64,000 bases of DNA, taken from Arabidopsis thaliana (taxonomy: Eukaryota > Streptophyta > Magnoliopsida > Brassicales > Brassicaceae). The DNA lies in contig NC_003074.8 of assembly GCF_000001735.4 (NCBI RefSeq), forward strand, positions 14,639,261 through 14,703,260, written 5' to 3'. Made by a program: the position numbers and the translations under genes. Numbering within the stretch: the stretch's first letter is position 1; each line of letters opens with the position of its first letter. This document shows positions 46,004-58,397 of the stretch, piece after piece. The notes beneath the pieces are model-generated. The model did not search any database. It was not told the DNA's origin and saw only the letters and a list, made by a program, of their open reading frames with translations.

Positions 46004-46800
46004 TGAAATTCATGATAAACTCAAGATCAGTTCCCCAAACTCAAGATTAGTGTATTTTTAGTCTCCTTCACACCGGAAAAACTTCTAGTTAGGGACATGT
46101 CCAATAAACAAATATATCTCTACTTTGGAGCTTTATAAAATGCATGGCCTTATCAAATCTCTGTTTTGCCATCTTGACGCTGAAGTGACTTATCATACGA
46201 CCGAACAATGTACCGAAGAAAAACAATATAAAATGACATATGTACTAAACAAATTTAGAGTAGAGAACAATGGATTAGTTAACGACTACAAAATCAAATA
46301 CTGAAACTATCCACCATCTTGATTTTTAGGACTACTAAAAGTCTCAAAAATCAAAAGATTTCGCTTTTTATAAATGTTTTTGATAAAACATTATCTTTTA
46401 CGTTTGTCTTCTTATATTTTCTTCTTCAATCCGCAATTTATGGCGCAATGACCCATCATTCAACTCAAAAACACTTATGGCGCAATGACCCATCATACAA
46501 CTCAAAAACACTTATCACAGTAACAAAATCAAACCTATAAATCAATATAAACCTATCATCATCCTAGCTCCCTTGAAATCCTAGAGATTCAAAGCAAAAC
46601 CTGAATTTTTTTGATTGGATATAAAAAAAGATATCTTGAGAAGGTGAACCATCTTACGCCATAAAAACATAAAATATGGAAACTTTACCTTCTCTAGACG
46701 TAGGTCCTCCTCAGAGATTCTTACGCCATGCATTTATAGGAACTTGAATAGGATTCTTCCTACAATCCCTGATATGTAACAACAAAGATAAATTCTAAAA
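46004..46800 (-). mobile_element. Probable copia LTR region attached to the gag fragment
   Basis: Noncoding DNA immediately beyond the PBS on the 5' side. It contains a ~36-bp tandem duplication at 46437-46510. The outer LTR end was not identified. Confidence 0.35.
46437..46510. repeat. ~36-bp tandem duplication
   Basis: TTATGGCGCAATGACCCATC followed by ATNCAACTCAAAAACAC occurs twice in succession. Confidence 0.9.
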
Positions 46801-47052
46801 TAAAGACACAATTTCAAAATTAAAACCCCTTAGATGGAAGAACAAAACGACATAAGAGAGCTAGCGATTGGATTAAATTAAAATAAAAAAATATAGTTGT
46901 GTGAACAAAGAATGGATTAAAATGTATACTTGGTTAGAATTAACTACGTATTGTGTTATAATTTGTTATAGTATTATTGGTAATTTGTTATAGTATTATT
47001 GTTCTTTTTCTCCACTTGGATTGTCTTTTTTATCATTTGTGAATAAATTTAA

Positions 47053-47721
47053 GGGAGATTTTGAAAACTACCCTATTTTGAGTTTTTATTTGAAAAATAC
47101 ATCTTTTCTATTTTTAATAAAAATTATAATTCTTAATATGTTAGATGAGTTTTCTTAATAAATTAAAACAAAATTCAAAATTTAGAAGTAAAAAAATAAA
47201 AAATAAATTTGAATTCTTATTTATGTTTTCAACTATTCTTGAGATAAAGATTTATTTATTTTAGATATTTTAAAAATTAACAAAATAATATCAAAAAATA
47301 TTCTAAAATATATCACTTAATAAAACTTAATTATTTATTTTTTTGGACGAACTTTTGTTTAAAACTATTTAAGATAAGAATTAAATTTGACTTTTTAATT
47401 ATTTTAAATATTAAAATTTAATGAAATAATATTTTAAATATTTTTTAAAAGTCTATCACTTAATAAAGTTTATCTTTTGCTTTTTAGACAAAATTTTGCC
47501 CTAAAAATATTTAAGATAATAAATATCTTTAAAATTATTAGTTACATCAAATTTAATTTGTGATTTTTTCTGTCTTAAGTTTAAAAACTTTTTTAGTTAT
47601 TCCTAAATTTTAATGAGACTATTTTAGTAATTATATATATTTAATATAATTATTTTAAGAAAAAGGATAGAGTATTTTTCAAATAAAAATTCAAAAATAG
47701 GGCATTTTTCCAAATTTACTC
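47053..47721. mobile_element. MULE-type MITE (669 bp), TSD TAAATTTAA
   Basis: Left end GGGAGATTTTGAAAACTACC; reverse complement of right end GAGTAAATTTGGAAAAATGC. Both continue with CCTATTTTTGA and TTTTTATTTGAAAAATAC over about 75 bp. The 9-bp direct repeat TAAATTTAA is exact at 47044-47052 and 47722-47730. The interior is extremely AT-rich with no coding sequence. Confidence 0.88.
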
Positions 47722-47730
47722 TAAATTTAA

Positions 47731-48419
47731 ACCACAAATTTTTTAAAACTCAGTAGGAAACCCGTATGATTCTGCTATAGCGAGTTAATAGATTATCTCG
47801 AATTCTCTTTTCTGCTTTGCTTTTCGACATCCTCCTCTTTGATTTGCTCATTCTTTTATTTTCTATTTCTCTGCCTACCTCTTGATCCCTAAAGCGGTTA
47901 CTACATGATTAGAATGTTGGCAATGACAAACAAAAGCTAATAATAACAAATTTTGGTGAATGTGGTGGAAAACAATCGTAACAAATAACGATAGCGGATG
48001 GAATTGATAATTGATCTTGTCAATCTATAGTTTTCAACGGATAAACTAATCCGAGAAGTAAATAAATTTTATTATAATAGATAAACCCTAACCAAACTTG
48101 GTCAGCAAGGCAAATAAATTCAAAATTGATAAAAAATTTTGGTTCGGTCACAAAATCAAAGCCTTACACCTTTGAGTGGTGAGATAAAATGGATTTCCTT
48201 ATTTCACTACACCATTCCTCTTAGGAGAGAGAGTGAGAGATACATGTTTTTTTTCATCGATAACTTCACTATGTGTAGATCACAAGCTTATATAGCGCTA
48301 GTTCGCCACTCATGACCAAGCCGATGAACCGTGCGTCACCGAACATCTACGCAAAAGCAAAGCGGTAACTATGATAATAAGTCTAATATGCTTTTGTTTT
48401 TAAGGAATAAATGAGCCGC
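47731..48419. other. Intergenic DNA without recognised features
   Basis: No gene. 48160-48360 has LTR-like polyadenylation-region style, but no ends were found. Confidence 0.35.
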
Positions 48420-48422
48420 TAA

Positions 48423-48663
48423 GAGCATCTACAATGGTAATCTCTCACCAAAATCTCTCACCTACAAAAATAATAATAAAAGAATAATTAATGTTTTTTA
48501 ATTAACAGAGTCTCTCAATAAAGGTGAGAGTCATGAGAGATGATAGGAGCCTTTTCCAACTGTTTTGAGAAACTGCCCTTATTAAATTATATTACTTCTT
48601 ATTTTATTAATACTTTTATATATGAGAGATTTTGGTGAGAGATCACCTCCTTTGTAGATGCTC
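48423..48663. mobile_element. Tourist/Harbinger-like MITE (241 bp), TSD TAA
   Basis: Left end GAGCATCTACAATGGTAATC; reverse complement of right end GAGCATCTACAAAGGAGGTG. Both then carry ATCTCTCACCAAAATCTCTC. TAA flanks it at 48420-48422 and 48664-48666. Confidence 0.8.
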
Positions 48664-48666
48664 TAA

Positions 48667-49735
48667 GAGATTAATCTCTTTAGAATTTGATTAATCTGAG
48701 AACATATTTGTTAAAGTCTTTAAGTAAAACAATCAATTCACTAAGATAAAGGTTGCTACGGAATAGACTATGACTCACAATGTTCAGTGATCAGGTTTAT
48801 CAACCTCTGCATGTTGAGATCGACACAAGCCTTAGAAAAAAAGAGAATACTTAAGCCTTGAATGGCTGTAGTTTTTGGATTTGGATTTTGTAAAAACCAA
48901 ATAATTATCCATTCATAATTCTGCAAAAATAGATTTTCTCAAAAATAGTAAAACCAGATTTTAGTAGATTTTACCTATTTGTTCATAGAATCTAAAAACA
49001 AAAATTTGTGGATTTTTTAAAACAATAAAAATTAAAAACTAAATAAATTTCCATTCACGATTTTGCAAAAACTAAATTCTACAACAAAAATCAAAAACTA
49101 AAAACAAAAATCCAAAAACCAAAAACGAAAACCAATAAAAAGTACAAAACATTCAGGACCTTACTGTACCATCGTACGTTAGGAAAAATATTAGAAAATC
49201 AACAAACACTAAACAAACCAAAAACCCTACGATCATTTCTTTCTTCTCCTTCAATTTTTTTTCCTGAGTAGATGCCACAACAAAACAATAGATTATAAAC
49301 TAAACTGAGCAAAATCATCAAAACAAAATGCAACAAAAAAAAACATCAACTATTCTCTTTGAACAAACGTGCAACATATATATAATATATATAAAATATT
49401 TCACAAAGAATGAAAACATAAAATTTATAGACCAAAAAGAAACATAAAGATATAGAACATTCTCAATATTAATTTCGATTTAACAATCCTGATATCTTCA
49501 GCTCCAATCACCTGAATGTTGTTCACATGTAGCCCACTTAATCATCTCCAATATCAATATTTTATATTTATAGATTTTCCGTTGCTTCCTTCTACAACTT
49601 ATAAACAAAATTTAACCCACTTTATTATAAGTGCAAACATTAAAGAAATATGTGTACCTTCGAAGACACTACAATTTGACTCATCAAAGCTTCGTTCTTT
49701 ATCTTATTTGCCAAATTGGTTCAAGAAACAGAGAA
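48667..49735. other. A-rich intergenic DNA
   Basis: About 48880-49150 is strongly A-rich with repeated AAAAACYAAA and AAATCAAAAA phrases and CCATTCAYRATT repeated. No gene was recognised. Confidence 0.4.
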
Positions 49736-49737
49736 GT

Positions 49738-49958
49738 TAGTGTTGATTCGACTCGTATGTACCAAACAGGACCTACTTCAATCCCAAGCCTATCGATATG
49801 GAGACAAAGAAAGAAAAGAGCAAAGAAGGTTTAATCGCTGCCAAAGAGCTCAAGCGCCTCCAAACCAACTTAGTCCGACTTGATCGATTCATTGATTCTC
49901 ATGTTTGTCGTCTCCTTAAATTCGATCTCCTTTTTGTTCTTGCTGAATTTTCAGAGAC
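49738..49958 (+). pseudogene. THA8-like PPR gene fragment (5' end)
   Basis: One frame gives GPTSIPSLSIWRQRKKRAKK and, after a shift, the next frame gives GLIAAKELKRLQTNLVRLDR then FIDSHVCRLLKFDLLFVLAE F. This resembles the N-terminal region of the short THA8-type PPR proteins that help splice organellar introns. The match stops after LAEF near 49950, and the PPR repeats are missing, so it is a truncated copy. Confidence 0.55.
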
Positions 49959-50039
49959 AAAACCAAATTTTCCTTTGTATGACGGACATAAGTTAGAACT
50001 ATACCAACATGAACACTATTTATTATATTTATAATAATG

Positions 50040-50700
50040 ATACAAAAAGGTACTTTAAACAGCAAAATTATATATACTTTTTTGCTCAAACTAAAAGAGA
50101 AAACTATTTAATATATGTTATTATTCTTTATATAGAATAACATAAAATAATATAGAAATTAATATAAAATTATAGAACGGTTACAAAAATATCTATCTAT
50201 ATATCTTATTTTATTGATTTAGAAAAACAGATAAAGATTAGATAATACCGAATACTTGTAAAAATAAAGTTATATTATAAATTGTTACTGTGATAATAAG
50301 TTTTTAAATTATTATATAGTTAAATTTATCATTCTCAGCAGCCGTCATGTTTCAGGTATATATCATTCTGAGTAATAATATACTCAATATTAATTACTTT
50401 AAAATTTTCAATCTTCAATTTAGCATAATAATCAAATATACCAATGCAGCCGATGAAGTACATTCTCTGTTAAACTTACGTTAGTTTCTGGGTGCTCCTC
50501 TACAACATCACTCTAGGCACATGCATTAAAATATTCACTGTTTTATTAAATATATATATATATTTATTTATTTTCTGACAAGATAAGTTACAAATTTTTG
50601 TTTCCATACTCTTTGAAAGAGATGGAGAAAAAATCGAATTCAATAATTGTTCTTGGTATTTATTCCATTTCATCATCATCATTAATTGTTGGGGACATAT
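50040..50700. other. AT-rich intergenic DNA
   Basis: No gene or repeat recognised. Confidence 0.4.
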
Positions 50701-50712
50701 TACATGTAACAT

Positions 50713-51073
50713 GGTTGTGACGCATCAATCCTACTCGAGCCAAGTGGGGACCAACAGTTCACTGAGCTTGATTCAGTTGAGAACTTAGGAATCAAAAAGA
50801 GGGACCTGATTGGCTCTATCAAAACCTCACTGGAGCATGAGTGTCCCAAGCAAGTCTCATGCTCTGACGTCATCATCCTCTCCGCCAGAGACACCGTGGC
50901 TCTCACGGGAGGCCCACTCATTTCCGTGCTATTAGGACGAAAAGACTCCCTCTCCACTCCAAGCAAACACGTGGCAGACTCTGAGCCTCCTCCCTCCACT
51001 GCTGATGTTGACACCACCTTAAGCCTATTCGCTAGCAATGGCATGACCATTGAACAGTCTGTGGCCATTATGG
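50713..51073 (+). pseudogene. Class III peroxidase fragment (internal exon only)
   Basis: Continuous coding similarity: GCDASILLEPSGDQQFTELD, then KKRDLIGSIKTSLEHECPKQ, VSCSDVIILSARDTVALTGG, PLISVLLGRKDSLSTPSKHV and GMTIEQSVAIMG, ending at a GT. It covers the structural GCDAS site to the residue just before the proximal-histidine motif (GAHTIG). The exon with the distal histidine and the exon with the proximal histidine are both missing. Secreted peroxidases need both histidines, so this cannot be active. It has no internal stop, so the copy is probably young or was captured as a fragment by a nearby element. Confidence 0.85.
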
Positions 51074-51079
51074 GTATAT

Positions 51080-51849
51080 ATTTATAAGAAATTTTCATCG
51101 TAGCCTTCTATCTCAGTTTTTCTTTCAGGAACTTGCAAAGTGGACAGGGCCAATCAAATTTTAGCCATTTAGACTTAAGTGGACGAATATACTCTCGAAC
51201 GAGAAATGAAACGAGGCGGTTCAGTTTCATTTTCTTTGTTTTCTGGTTACCAAAATAATATTTAAACTTTAAAATTAAATCAAAAACACATTAATAATTT
51301 TAAACTACAAAAAAATCAAAAACTGTTTCGTCGAAGACGCAGAACAATTCCGACGAAACATAAACTCAGATCGAAAGTGAAATTTTGATTGAGGCTCTAT
51401 GCGAGTTCGAGTCGTTGCTTAAGTGGAGGAAATTTTGATCGAGTTCGTGTTAAAGGGTAACAATAAGAGGATTTTCGGGTTTCTCGAGTTACTGTTTCTA
51501 GAAAAACTCAAATGGCGGAGATGAAGAAGAGTAGTCGGCGGTGAGGAGTTTCGGAAGTTAATGTATCATCGTCGGCGACGACAATTATGGGTAAGGGTAA
51601 GTTTGGTTTAACTTCGTTTGGGGAATGAGTTGATACAAAATCTAGGTAAATTTTGGAGATTTCAAATCAGAAAATTTCAATTGACAATGGGTTTTTTGTG
51701 TTTTCCGCCAAAAAACAGTAGATTTGAGTATAAAATTTTTGGTGTACGTGTATATGAATATCAAGGACATGTTTAGTTTGTATTTGGATATAGTGTACGT
51801 GTTAAGAACTTCATCGTATTTTTCAACTTTCATGAAGTACTTCTAAGGA
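51080..51849 (+). promoter_or_regulatory. Upstream region of the ULP-like gene
   Basis: Noncoding. It includes a purine-rich stretch with ATGGCGGAGATGAAGAAGAG (51511-51530), which could be a short 5' exon, and ATTATGGGTAAGGGTAAG near 51584. The left end of the composite element should lie in or before this segment, but no terminal repeat was recognised. Confidence 0.35.
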
Positions 51850-54800
51850 TCCGATTGAATTACCATAGAGGTTGTTTGCACTCGACCACTACCCTACCAA
51901 GGCGAAGATAAATGCGTACTCCAAAGCGGAGTACATTGGTCAGATAACATTTGCGCTTAAGGGAACACCAGAAATGACGTTTCTTCTAGAGTCTCCATTT
52001 GGGGACCTCTTTAGGATCCCTGCTAACAAGGCATCTTTTTCTGGTAAACTTGTTCTTGGATTAATATGTCGTCAGTTAGTTATGAAGAAATGTTATGAGA
52101 TGTGGATGGTATTCGGGGGTCATCCTATTAGGTTAGGATTAAGAGAATGGGCACGTTTAACTGGTTTGGAATGTGGAACATATCCTAAAAATAGTGCTAT
52201 AGAAGCTGTTATGCAGCAGAAGGAAGGTGAAAAAACAGTTTGGAAAACTCTGTTTGGATCTGCTAATCCAACAGTTGAAGATTTAATGGATAGATTGATT
52301 GCTGAAAGTGACATGCCTCCATGGAAGAAAATAGCTCTCGCCCTCATAATTATTGTGGATGGGGTGCTAATATGTGACATGTCTCCTCCTCTGAGACCAA
52401 ATGTGATGACAGTTGAGTTGACGAAGAACCTGGATTTCTTCTGCAAATATCCCTAGGAAGGACATCATTTCTACTTACTTTGGATCGTTGCGCAAGTTTC
52501 AAAGAAGGAGAGACTGATATTGAAAAACTCAAGAATGGTTGCAAGCAACAATCTTATGCACTCCACGGCTTCCCACTTGGACTCCAACTCTTTGCCTTCG
52601 AAACTATCCCGTCTATTGCTAGTCTCGTACCTTCTGAAAAAGATACCAACGTCTTTACGGAGAGGTCTATTAAAAATCTTGCCAAACTGCGTCTAATCAA
52701 GACATCAACCATATTGGCGTGCGATGCTGAAAAGGCTTGTACAGTTGTTGTTGTACGTACATTGGTATAAAAACGATTAAGTACATACACTCTGAAATAA
52801 ACAATGATTATCTATGTAGGTGGATGTCACATATATTGTGGATCCAGTAGACAGTGATTGCCCAAAATCTTTGGTATGGAGGAAAGAAAAACAGGACCCA
52901 AGAGTTGATAACATTTTAAGGATGTTGAATCTGGCCACGAGTGGGATGAGAAAATGTGGGTTGGAGGCGATGATGAACCTAAGAAGCAAGTCCGGCCCTC
53001 AATAACAGGAGAGAGAGATAATCATTTCTCTTTATCGTATAACTTATATCAGAATTAGGTTCCTCCAAGAGTAGTAATGCATGATTAAACCATTTTATAT
53101 AGTTATTTTGAAGAGGAAAAGACGGGTGCCAGATCCTATTGATAAAAAAAGGAAAATTACCAACTCTGATGATGGAGAAGGTGGACACAGTGGTGGTGAT
53201 GGTTCTAGAGACGAAGAGTTTGATAAGTATGCGGTCAAATTCCGGCGTTTCTTCAAGAGGCAAAAAGAACTTTTAGATAATAAATTTGAAGATTTATAAG
53301 AATTTGTATGTGTAGAGATACGTGATGCTCTACATTCCCAGGACCAAAACGAAGAAGGAACACGAGCATCCCAGAAATCTGATTCACCATCTGAGAAGGT
53401 TGAGATGGTGAACAAAAAGGTTGAGAAGGGGAACAAAAAGGTTCACCAGGTATCTGAACAGGTACGGAAGAAATCGCTTAAAAAAACCACCAAACAAATT
53501 AATTTTGTACCAAGAAGATCTTCCAGGCTGAACAATACTAATAAGAAGGCTGAAACTATTAGTCTTCCTATTGAGGTACGTCTACTACAAACAGTCTTTG
53601 GCTAGTACGTAGAATAATTATGCAGTGTACGTATATAATAGACTGATTACGTGTTTGGTTGTTGTTTGTTTAAAGGAATTATCATCCAGCGATGACAATG
53701 TCGAAGATCCTTCCAACCAAAAAGGAAGTTTTTCTGACGATGAAATGAAAGACATTGCACCAACTCAGCCAGTACCTCGTGTAAATAAAATTAAAAAAAA
53801 GGTTTTTATTAAGTGTACGTACAAATAAATACTTAGGAATGCCTTCTAGTGGTTTCTATTTCATAGAACGTACCAGGCAATGATGGGGATGGTGAAGTTT
53901 CAGCCAAAAAACACCATACTGTCTCTGACTATGTAATGGAAAACATTTATTTGGGTGGAGCATCACCACCTCACCAGGTAACTCACTCGTGTATTATTTA
54001 TGTTACAGTTTTGCGTATTTGTACGTACATAAAGAACAATTACTAACCAAGTGTATGGTTTTTATTTCGAAGGAGGTAGGAGGGAACTCGGAGATTCGTG
54101 AAGATTCTTCCAAGATACACCAAAATGTCTCTGACTCTGTAATGGAAGAAAAATTTGATAGTGTACCATCACCACCTCACCTGGTAACTTGTGTGTTTAT
54201 GTTATAGTATTTCATAATTGTGTACGTACTGAAGAGTTTCTGGTCTTCTTTGTAACAACCCGAACAAGGCATTCCTGATAGGGATATAAATGAAGAAGGC
54301 CTTGCGCAATCAAAACCAATAATGTCTGATGATGTACCTACGTCGACTCATCAAGTACGTCGTGTACTAATAATGATTGCGATTTATTTTTGTGTGTACG
54401 TACATGTTCTTTCTAAAGTGTATGATATGCTATCTTAAAGGACGTTGCGAAAGATGTTGTTGGTAATACGGAAGAATCAGTTGTCGCTGCTGAGTTACCA
54501 AAAATGGAGGAGAACAGTATGGAACCTCCACACTCACCGCAAAATGAACCCAGAGTTAGGGATGAAATTGATGTTGCGCATACAGAAGATAACAAGCGCA
54601 ATGTACGTACAATGTTTTTCAAATTCATATGGCACCTTTGCTTGGGTAGCTTTGAGAGATACTAATAGTTGGACATCTATATCCATATATTGAGGCAGGA
54701 TGAACCAACAAGTGGGGATGGGGAGGAAGTATTGAAGGAGGCACAATCTCCAAGCTTTGTAGTTGAAGGAGTTGAGGTAATGTTAAACTATTATGCATTT

Positions 54801-56667
54801 GTAACGCGTCTATGTGAATAATGGAAATAACCAAATCTTTGCTTACTGTGGATGAAGGACACTGCGGATCAAGTACCTATAGTTGTTCCTGACAGGACTC
54901 TAGAGGCTTTTGATGATGAAGCCAATCTAAGTGACCCTTCTTAACCAACAGTTGTTGTTAGCAAGGTACGTTATTAATTTGCTATTAATAAAATAATCGC
55001 TTAAGTAATCATATTTATGAACGTTAATTTGTTTTTATTAGGTGCTTACTGAATTGAAAACAACCGTGAGACATGCTACTTCTCTTGTACCTATTAATTC
55101 TACAACATTACGTACAAAAACAATAATTTGTGTATAAATGCTTGTATTTTCAGCTAATGTCTACTTTTTAATGTGTATAGATCCCAAAAAAAGACAATGT
55201 TGTCGAAGAAAAAGAATCTCCAATCCCTGAGAAGGATACCGTTCCCGAACATGTAAGTCATTCTAAACTCTATAAAGTATATAGTATATAGTAAATTATC
55301 CCGAGTGCCAATTTCTATTTTTACTGTACGTACACATGGTTTACGCACTTGTGTAGCTGTTTATATGACATGTTTAACGCGTTATTTTATGCCTATAGCC
55401 AGGAAAGAAAGACGATGTTGTGCATATGGGTGTTTCTCAAACTGAAGAAAACGTTGCTCACGACGTGGAAAAGGAGAAGAAGAATGTAAGACGGAAAGTT
55501 ACTTTCGCTGATGATCTGAAAAGTGATGGAACAATAAGTGATCATACAAAAAGTGATGATGTAGAATTTATGGAGACAAGAGAATCCATCCTAAACAGTG
55601 ACGTTTTGGTGAAGGCTGAAGATGTACCTTACAACCCTTTGGAGAAGGTTGACGAAGCAAAATTCGAGAAGTTATGCAGTATCATGAAGGGAGAGAAAAT
55701 GTATGCACTTGTGCATTTAAACAATTTTATGTTCCCTTTTTCAATCATATGAAATTCTAACTATTTGCATACGTCTTACAAAATATCAGGTGCCATAATC
55801 TTTTTGCATTTCGCAAAGTTGACAACAGTTTTTTCACAACTCTAACTGAACTAAATGATTGGATCAATTATACCGAAAGTGACCGTTGCATACGTACACA
55901 ATTTTCCTGACGTACAGAATATAGATTATGAGGACGTATATTCCAAGTGTACGTCCATAAAATCATTTTATTCTTGCCAAGTACTAACATAACATCATAT
56001 GTTGGTGTACCTTTTGCAGCACATGGAAATGATCGCACTCTTGATGTAGCACAAGAACGGGGAGAATATGAAGAGAAATCGGTATGTCGTGGTGGACCCC
56101 AGACTCCCTTGGGAGTTGTCAAGGCGTGCCACTGCATTCAAAAGCTGTGTTAACCCGGAGACTTTCAAATTGGACAAACTTTTCTTACAATTTGCTACCG
56201 GGGAAAGCCTTAATCGTGAACCAAAGCTAAGGTGGATCAATGATGTGGACGTTATATTTGTTCCCATGAACTAGAAAGATGAGAAGCATTGGGTTGGGTT
56301 GTCTATATACCTGCCACGTCGCACTATTGAAACCATGGATCATTTGGTTTCTCTGACGCGGGAGTCTGTGGTTAGGTCACAAATCCTTCCAATTCTGGAG
56401 ATGCTACCATACCTCGTGAGAGCGACATGTAAGGATTATCTCGAGAAGCCCTATCTCATAACTCCTTTTACTTATATAAGGAATCAACGTCTTTCACAGA
56501 ACCCAACTACCGGAGATTGCAGTCTGTACGCGATGAATTTTATAGAGTTGTACATGCTTCAAAATCCTTGGAATGACCTGATTTTGATTGAAGAGGCTAA
56601 CATGTACAATTACCGTAAGGGTTACGCTGTCGACCTCAACGAGCATGGAATTGGGTCCATAACCTAA
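51850..56667 (+). pseudogene. DUF1985-Ulp1 (KAONASHI/ULP-like) gene of a MULE, at least 15 exons, several stops
   Basis: The first large exon (51872-52456) is DUF1985: FALDHYPTKAKINAYSKAEY, GKLVLGLICRQLVMKKCYEM and WMVFGGHPIRLGLREWARLT. It continues in a shifted frame (52480-52760: DRCASFKEGETDIEKLKNGC, then ALHGFPLGLQLFAFE). A long acidic/lysine-rich linker is spread over many small GT-AG exons (about 52.8-55.7 kb), some repeated (VSDxVMEEKFDSVPSPPH and variants). The C-terminal Ulp1-like C48 protease domain (about 56070-56667) has KHWVGLSIYLPRRTIETMDH (His and Asp) and TGDCSLYAMNFIELY (catalytic Cys). Lesions: TAG 51866-51868, TAG 52454-52456 with a one-base loss, a shift near 52930, TAA 53297-53299, TAA 54942-54944 and TAG 56272-56274. 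The catalytic triad is present but the reading frame is not. Introns are rich in TGTACGTACA. Confidence 0.85.
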
Positions 56668-56997
56668 TATTATAATGCTCTGAAAACCAACTTATTTTGT
56701 ATGCCTATTGGTACTTGAATTTGGTATGGGATAGATTCACTTGTTCGTTTTCACAACAATTTATTTCTTTTTAGATGATAAGCAACATTTTCTTTGGGAA
56801 TTAACAACGTAAAGTCATAGTAGTGTACGTACATACTATGAATCTACGTGTCTAAACTCTATAACTTTGATTTGACAACCATAAATGTATATTTTAATTG
56901 ATCATTGAATGTAACCGTAATTTTCCCAATAATATCTACAGCCGTGGTTATTAATGGGAGGAATAATTTGACCTCTTTGGACTATCTCATTTCTAAC

Positions 56998-57690
56998 ATG
57001 GTGAACTCGACTATTTCCGACGATTTACTCGCAAAGATAGCTAAAAAAATGGCAGACAATTGCTGGTTGGACCTTAAGCCATTATTACGATCAGGCACTC
57101 GTGGAAGAGACATTGTCTACCGTCCGGATGTCCTGAAAGACGCTAATATCTTTAGCTTATGTGGTGTTCCCGATGACTTCCAACTAGGAGGTGGCCATTA
57201 TCCATCCGGACCCCAATTAGAAGGCAATCGACCATTTTTCAAAAGGTGCCTTCTCGCTAACAATCCGACGACCGTGTATAACGAGTCACTACGTGTTCTA
57301 ATCCATAAAAGTGACATCAATGGAGCAATTAAGCTCATGCAGCGCCATGCACCCGTACGAGCAGATGCAACCATCGCTTGCGCCATCATATTCATATGTT
57401 CGAGGTATGATTATATGGCTGGATTGTTTCTTCAGCTCTACACACGCAACCATCATCCTTTGGACTCTGATATCACTCGAGATTTGTGTGAGGGGTTCCT
57501 CGAGGAGATAAAGAAGTTTAACCCTCCATACAATAATACTTACGGTTATTCTTTCTGTTATCCAAGCAGCCATGGAATTAAGATGCCACCATGCGCCTAC
57601 CATTGTTACATGGTTTCTGGAGCTTTTAAGAACGTTTGCAACAAGTGTTACCTCTGGCCGTGTGCTAGGCGAGTAAGCCAAATGCTCTAG
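56998..57690 (+). CDS. F-box-like protein of the At2g35280 type, copy 1
   Basis: An open frame of 230 residues runs from ATG 56998; a longer in-frame extension upstream has no ATG. The N-terminus ISDDLLAKIAKKMADNCWLD followed by LKPLLRSG has the degenerate F-box-like shape of the Brassicaceae At2g35280-like family. The middle (FFKRCLLANNPTTVYNESLR then VLIHKSDINGAIKLMQRHAP) corresponds to that family's helical region with the NPxxxY signature. The C-terminus is cysteine-rich: CAYHCYMVSGAFKNVCNKCY, ending in WPCARR. Such proteins may be SCF adaptors, but binding to SKP1 is unproven. It starts about 330 bp after the ULP-like gene, on the same strand, inside the TACGTA motif field. No stops were seen. 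Confidence 0.7.
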   Translation: MVNSTISDDLLAKIAKKMADNCWLDLKPLLRSGTRGRDIVYRPDVLKDANIFSLCGVPDDFQLGGGHYPSGPQLEGNRPFFKRCLLANNPTTVYNESLRVLIHKSDINGAIKLMQRHAPVRADATIACAIIFICSRYDYMAGLFLQLYTRNHHPLDSDITRDLCEGFLEEIKKFNPPYNNTYGYSFCYPSSHGIKMPPCAYHCYMVSGAFKNVCNKCYLWPCARRVSQML

Positions 57691-58397
57691 GTCTCTCATT
57701 TGTACGTGTGCTAGTAGTGTACACAGTCACGTGTTTCAAGTTCGTTTACTGTTTGGTCCTATGTATTTGTTTCTGTTTCAATGATATTTCCTATTTCGAA
57801 GTAATGTTTCAAGTTCTATTATGTAGTTTGACTCTGTTTCATATAAATTTCCTACTTGCAAGTTGTGTTTCTGTTTCTGTTTCATGCGGTTTGGTTATCT
57901 CGATTAAGAATAATATATTTGTTATTTCTCAAGATAAACATTTATTGACTAATTACATTAGAACTATATCTTTCAATAAATGTAAGTATATATGTTAGTA
58001 CATTGACGCAAGAGTTCCACAGTTGTGACAGACGTACAAAGGGTTAATAAATACAGTTTACTCCGACGTGACATATATCCACCAGAATTTAATATACGAA
58101 TTCAGGGTTTTCATAGACATACACGTGTTAGATTGACATACACCACACAAATATATCATATAAATTATCTTCGGTTTGCATCGGTAATAGAAGATTAAAA
58201 TATGTACGTACACTTATAATCGATACGTACGTATTGAGATTTAAACTATTTAAAAAAATTGGGGCTATGTCCTTGATTCTTCCCAATTAACACCATTCAC
58301 TGGACGTACATCGTATAGCAGATAGGTGTTCACTCATACATCTGGACGTACAATTTTTCGAATGGTGTGTGTGTGTGTCAGCTGAAAAACCCAAACT
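57691..58397. promoter_or_regulatory. Intergenic region between F-box-like copies 1 and 2
   Basis: Noncoding. It contains GTACGTAC at 58204, TACGTACGTA at 58224 and several GGACGTACA half-sites up to 58350, then a (GT)n run (58363-58378) just ahead of the copy 2 start. This would be the promoter of copy 2. Confidence 0.5.

Noticed and set aside
50700-51098. Minus-strand 132-residue frame
   Set aside because: It is antisense to the peroxidase fragment, whose plus-strand translation matches a known family throughout.
53095-53436. Minus-strand serine-rich frame
   Set aside because: Shadow of the lysine/acidic linker exons of the ULP-like gene on the plus strand.
57298-57699. Minus-strand 133-residue frame
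   Set aside because: Antisense shadow of F-box-like copy 1.
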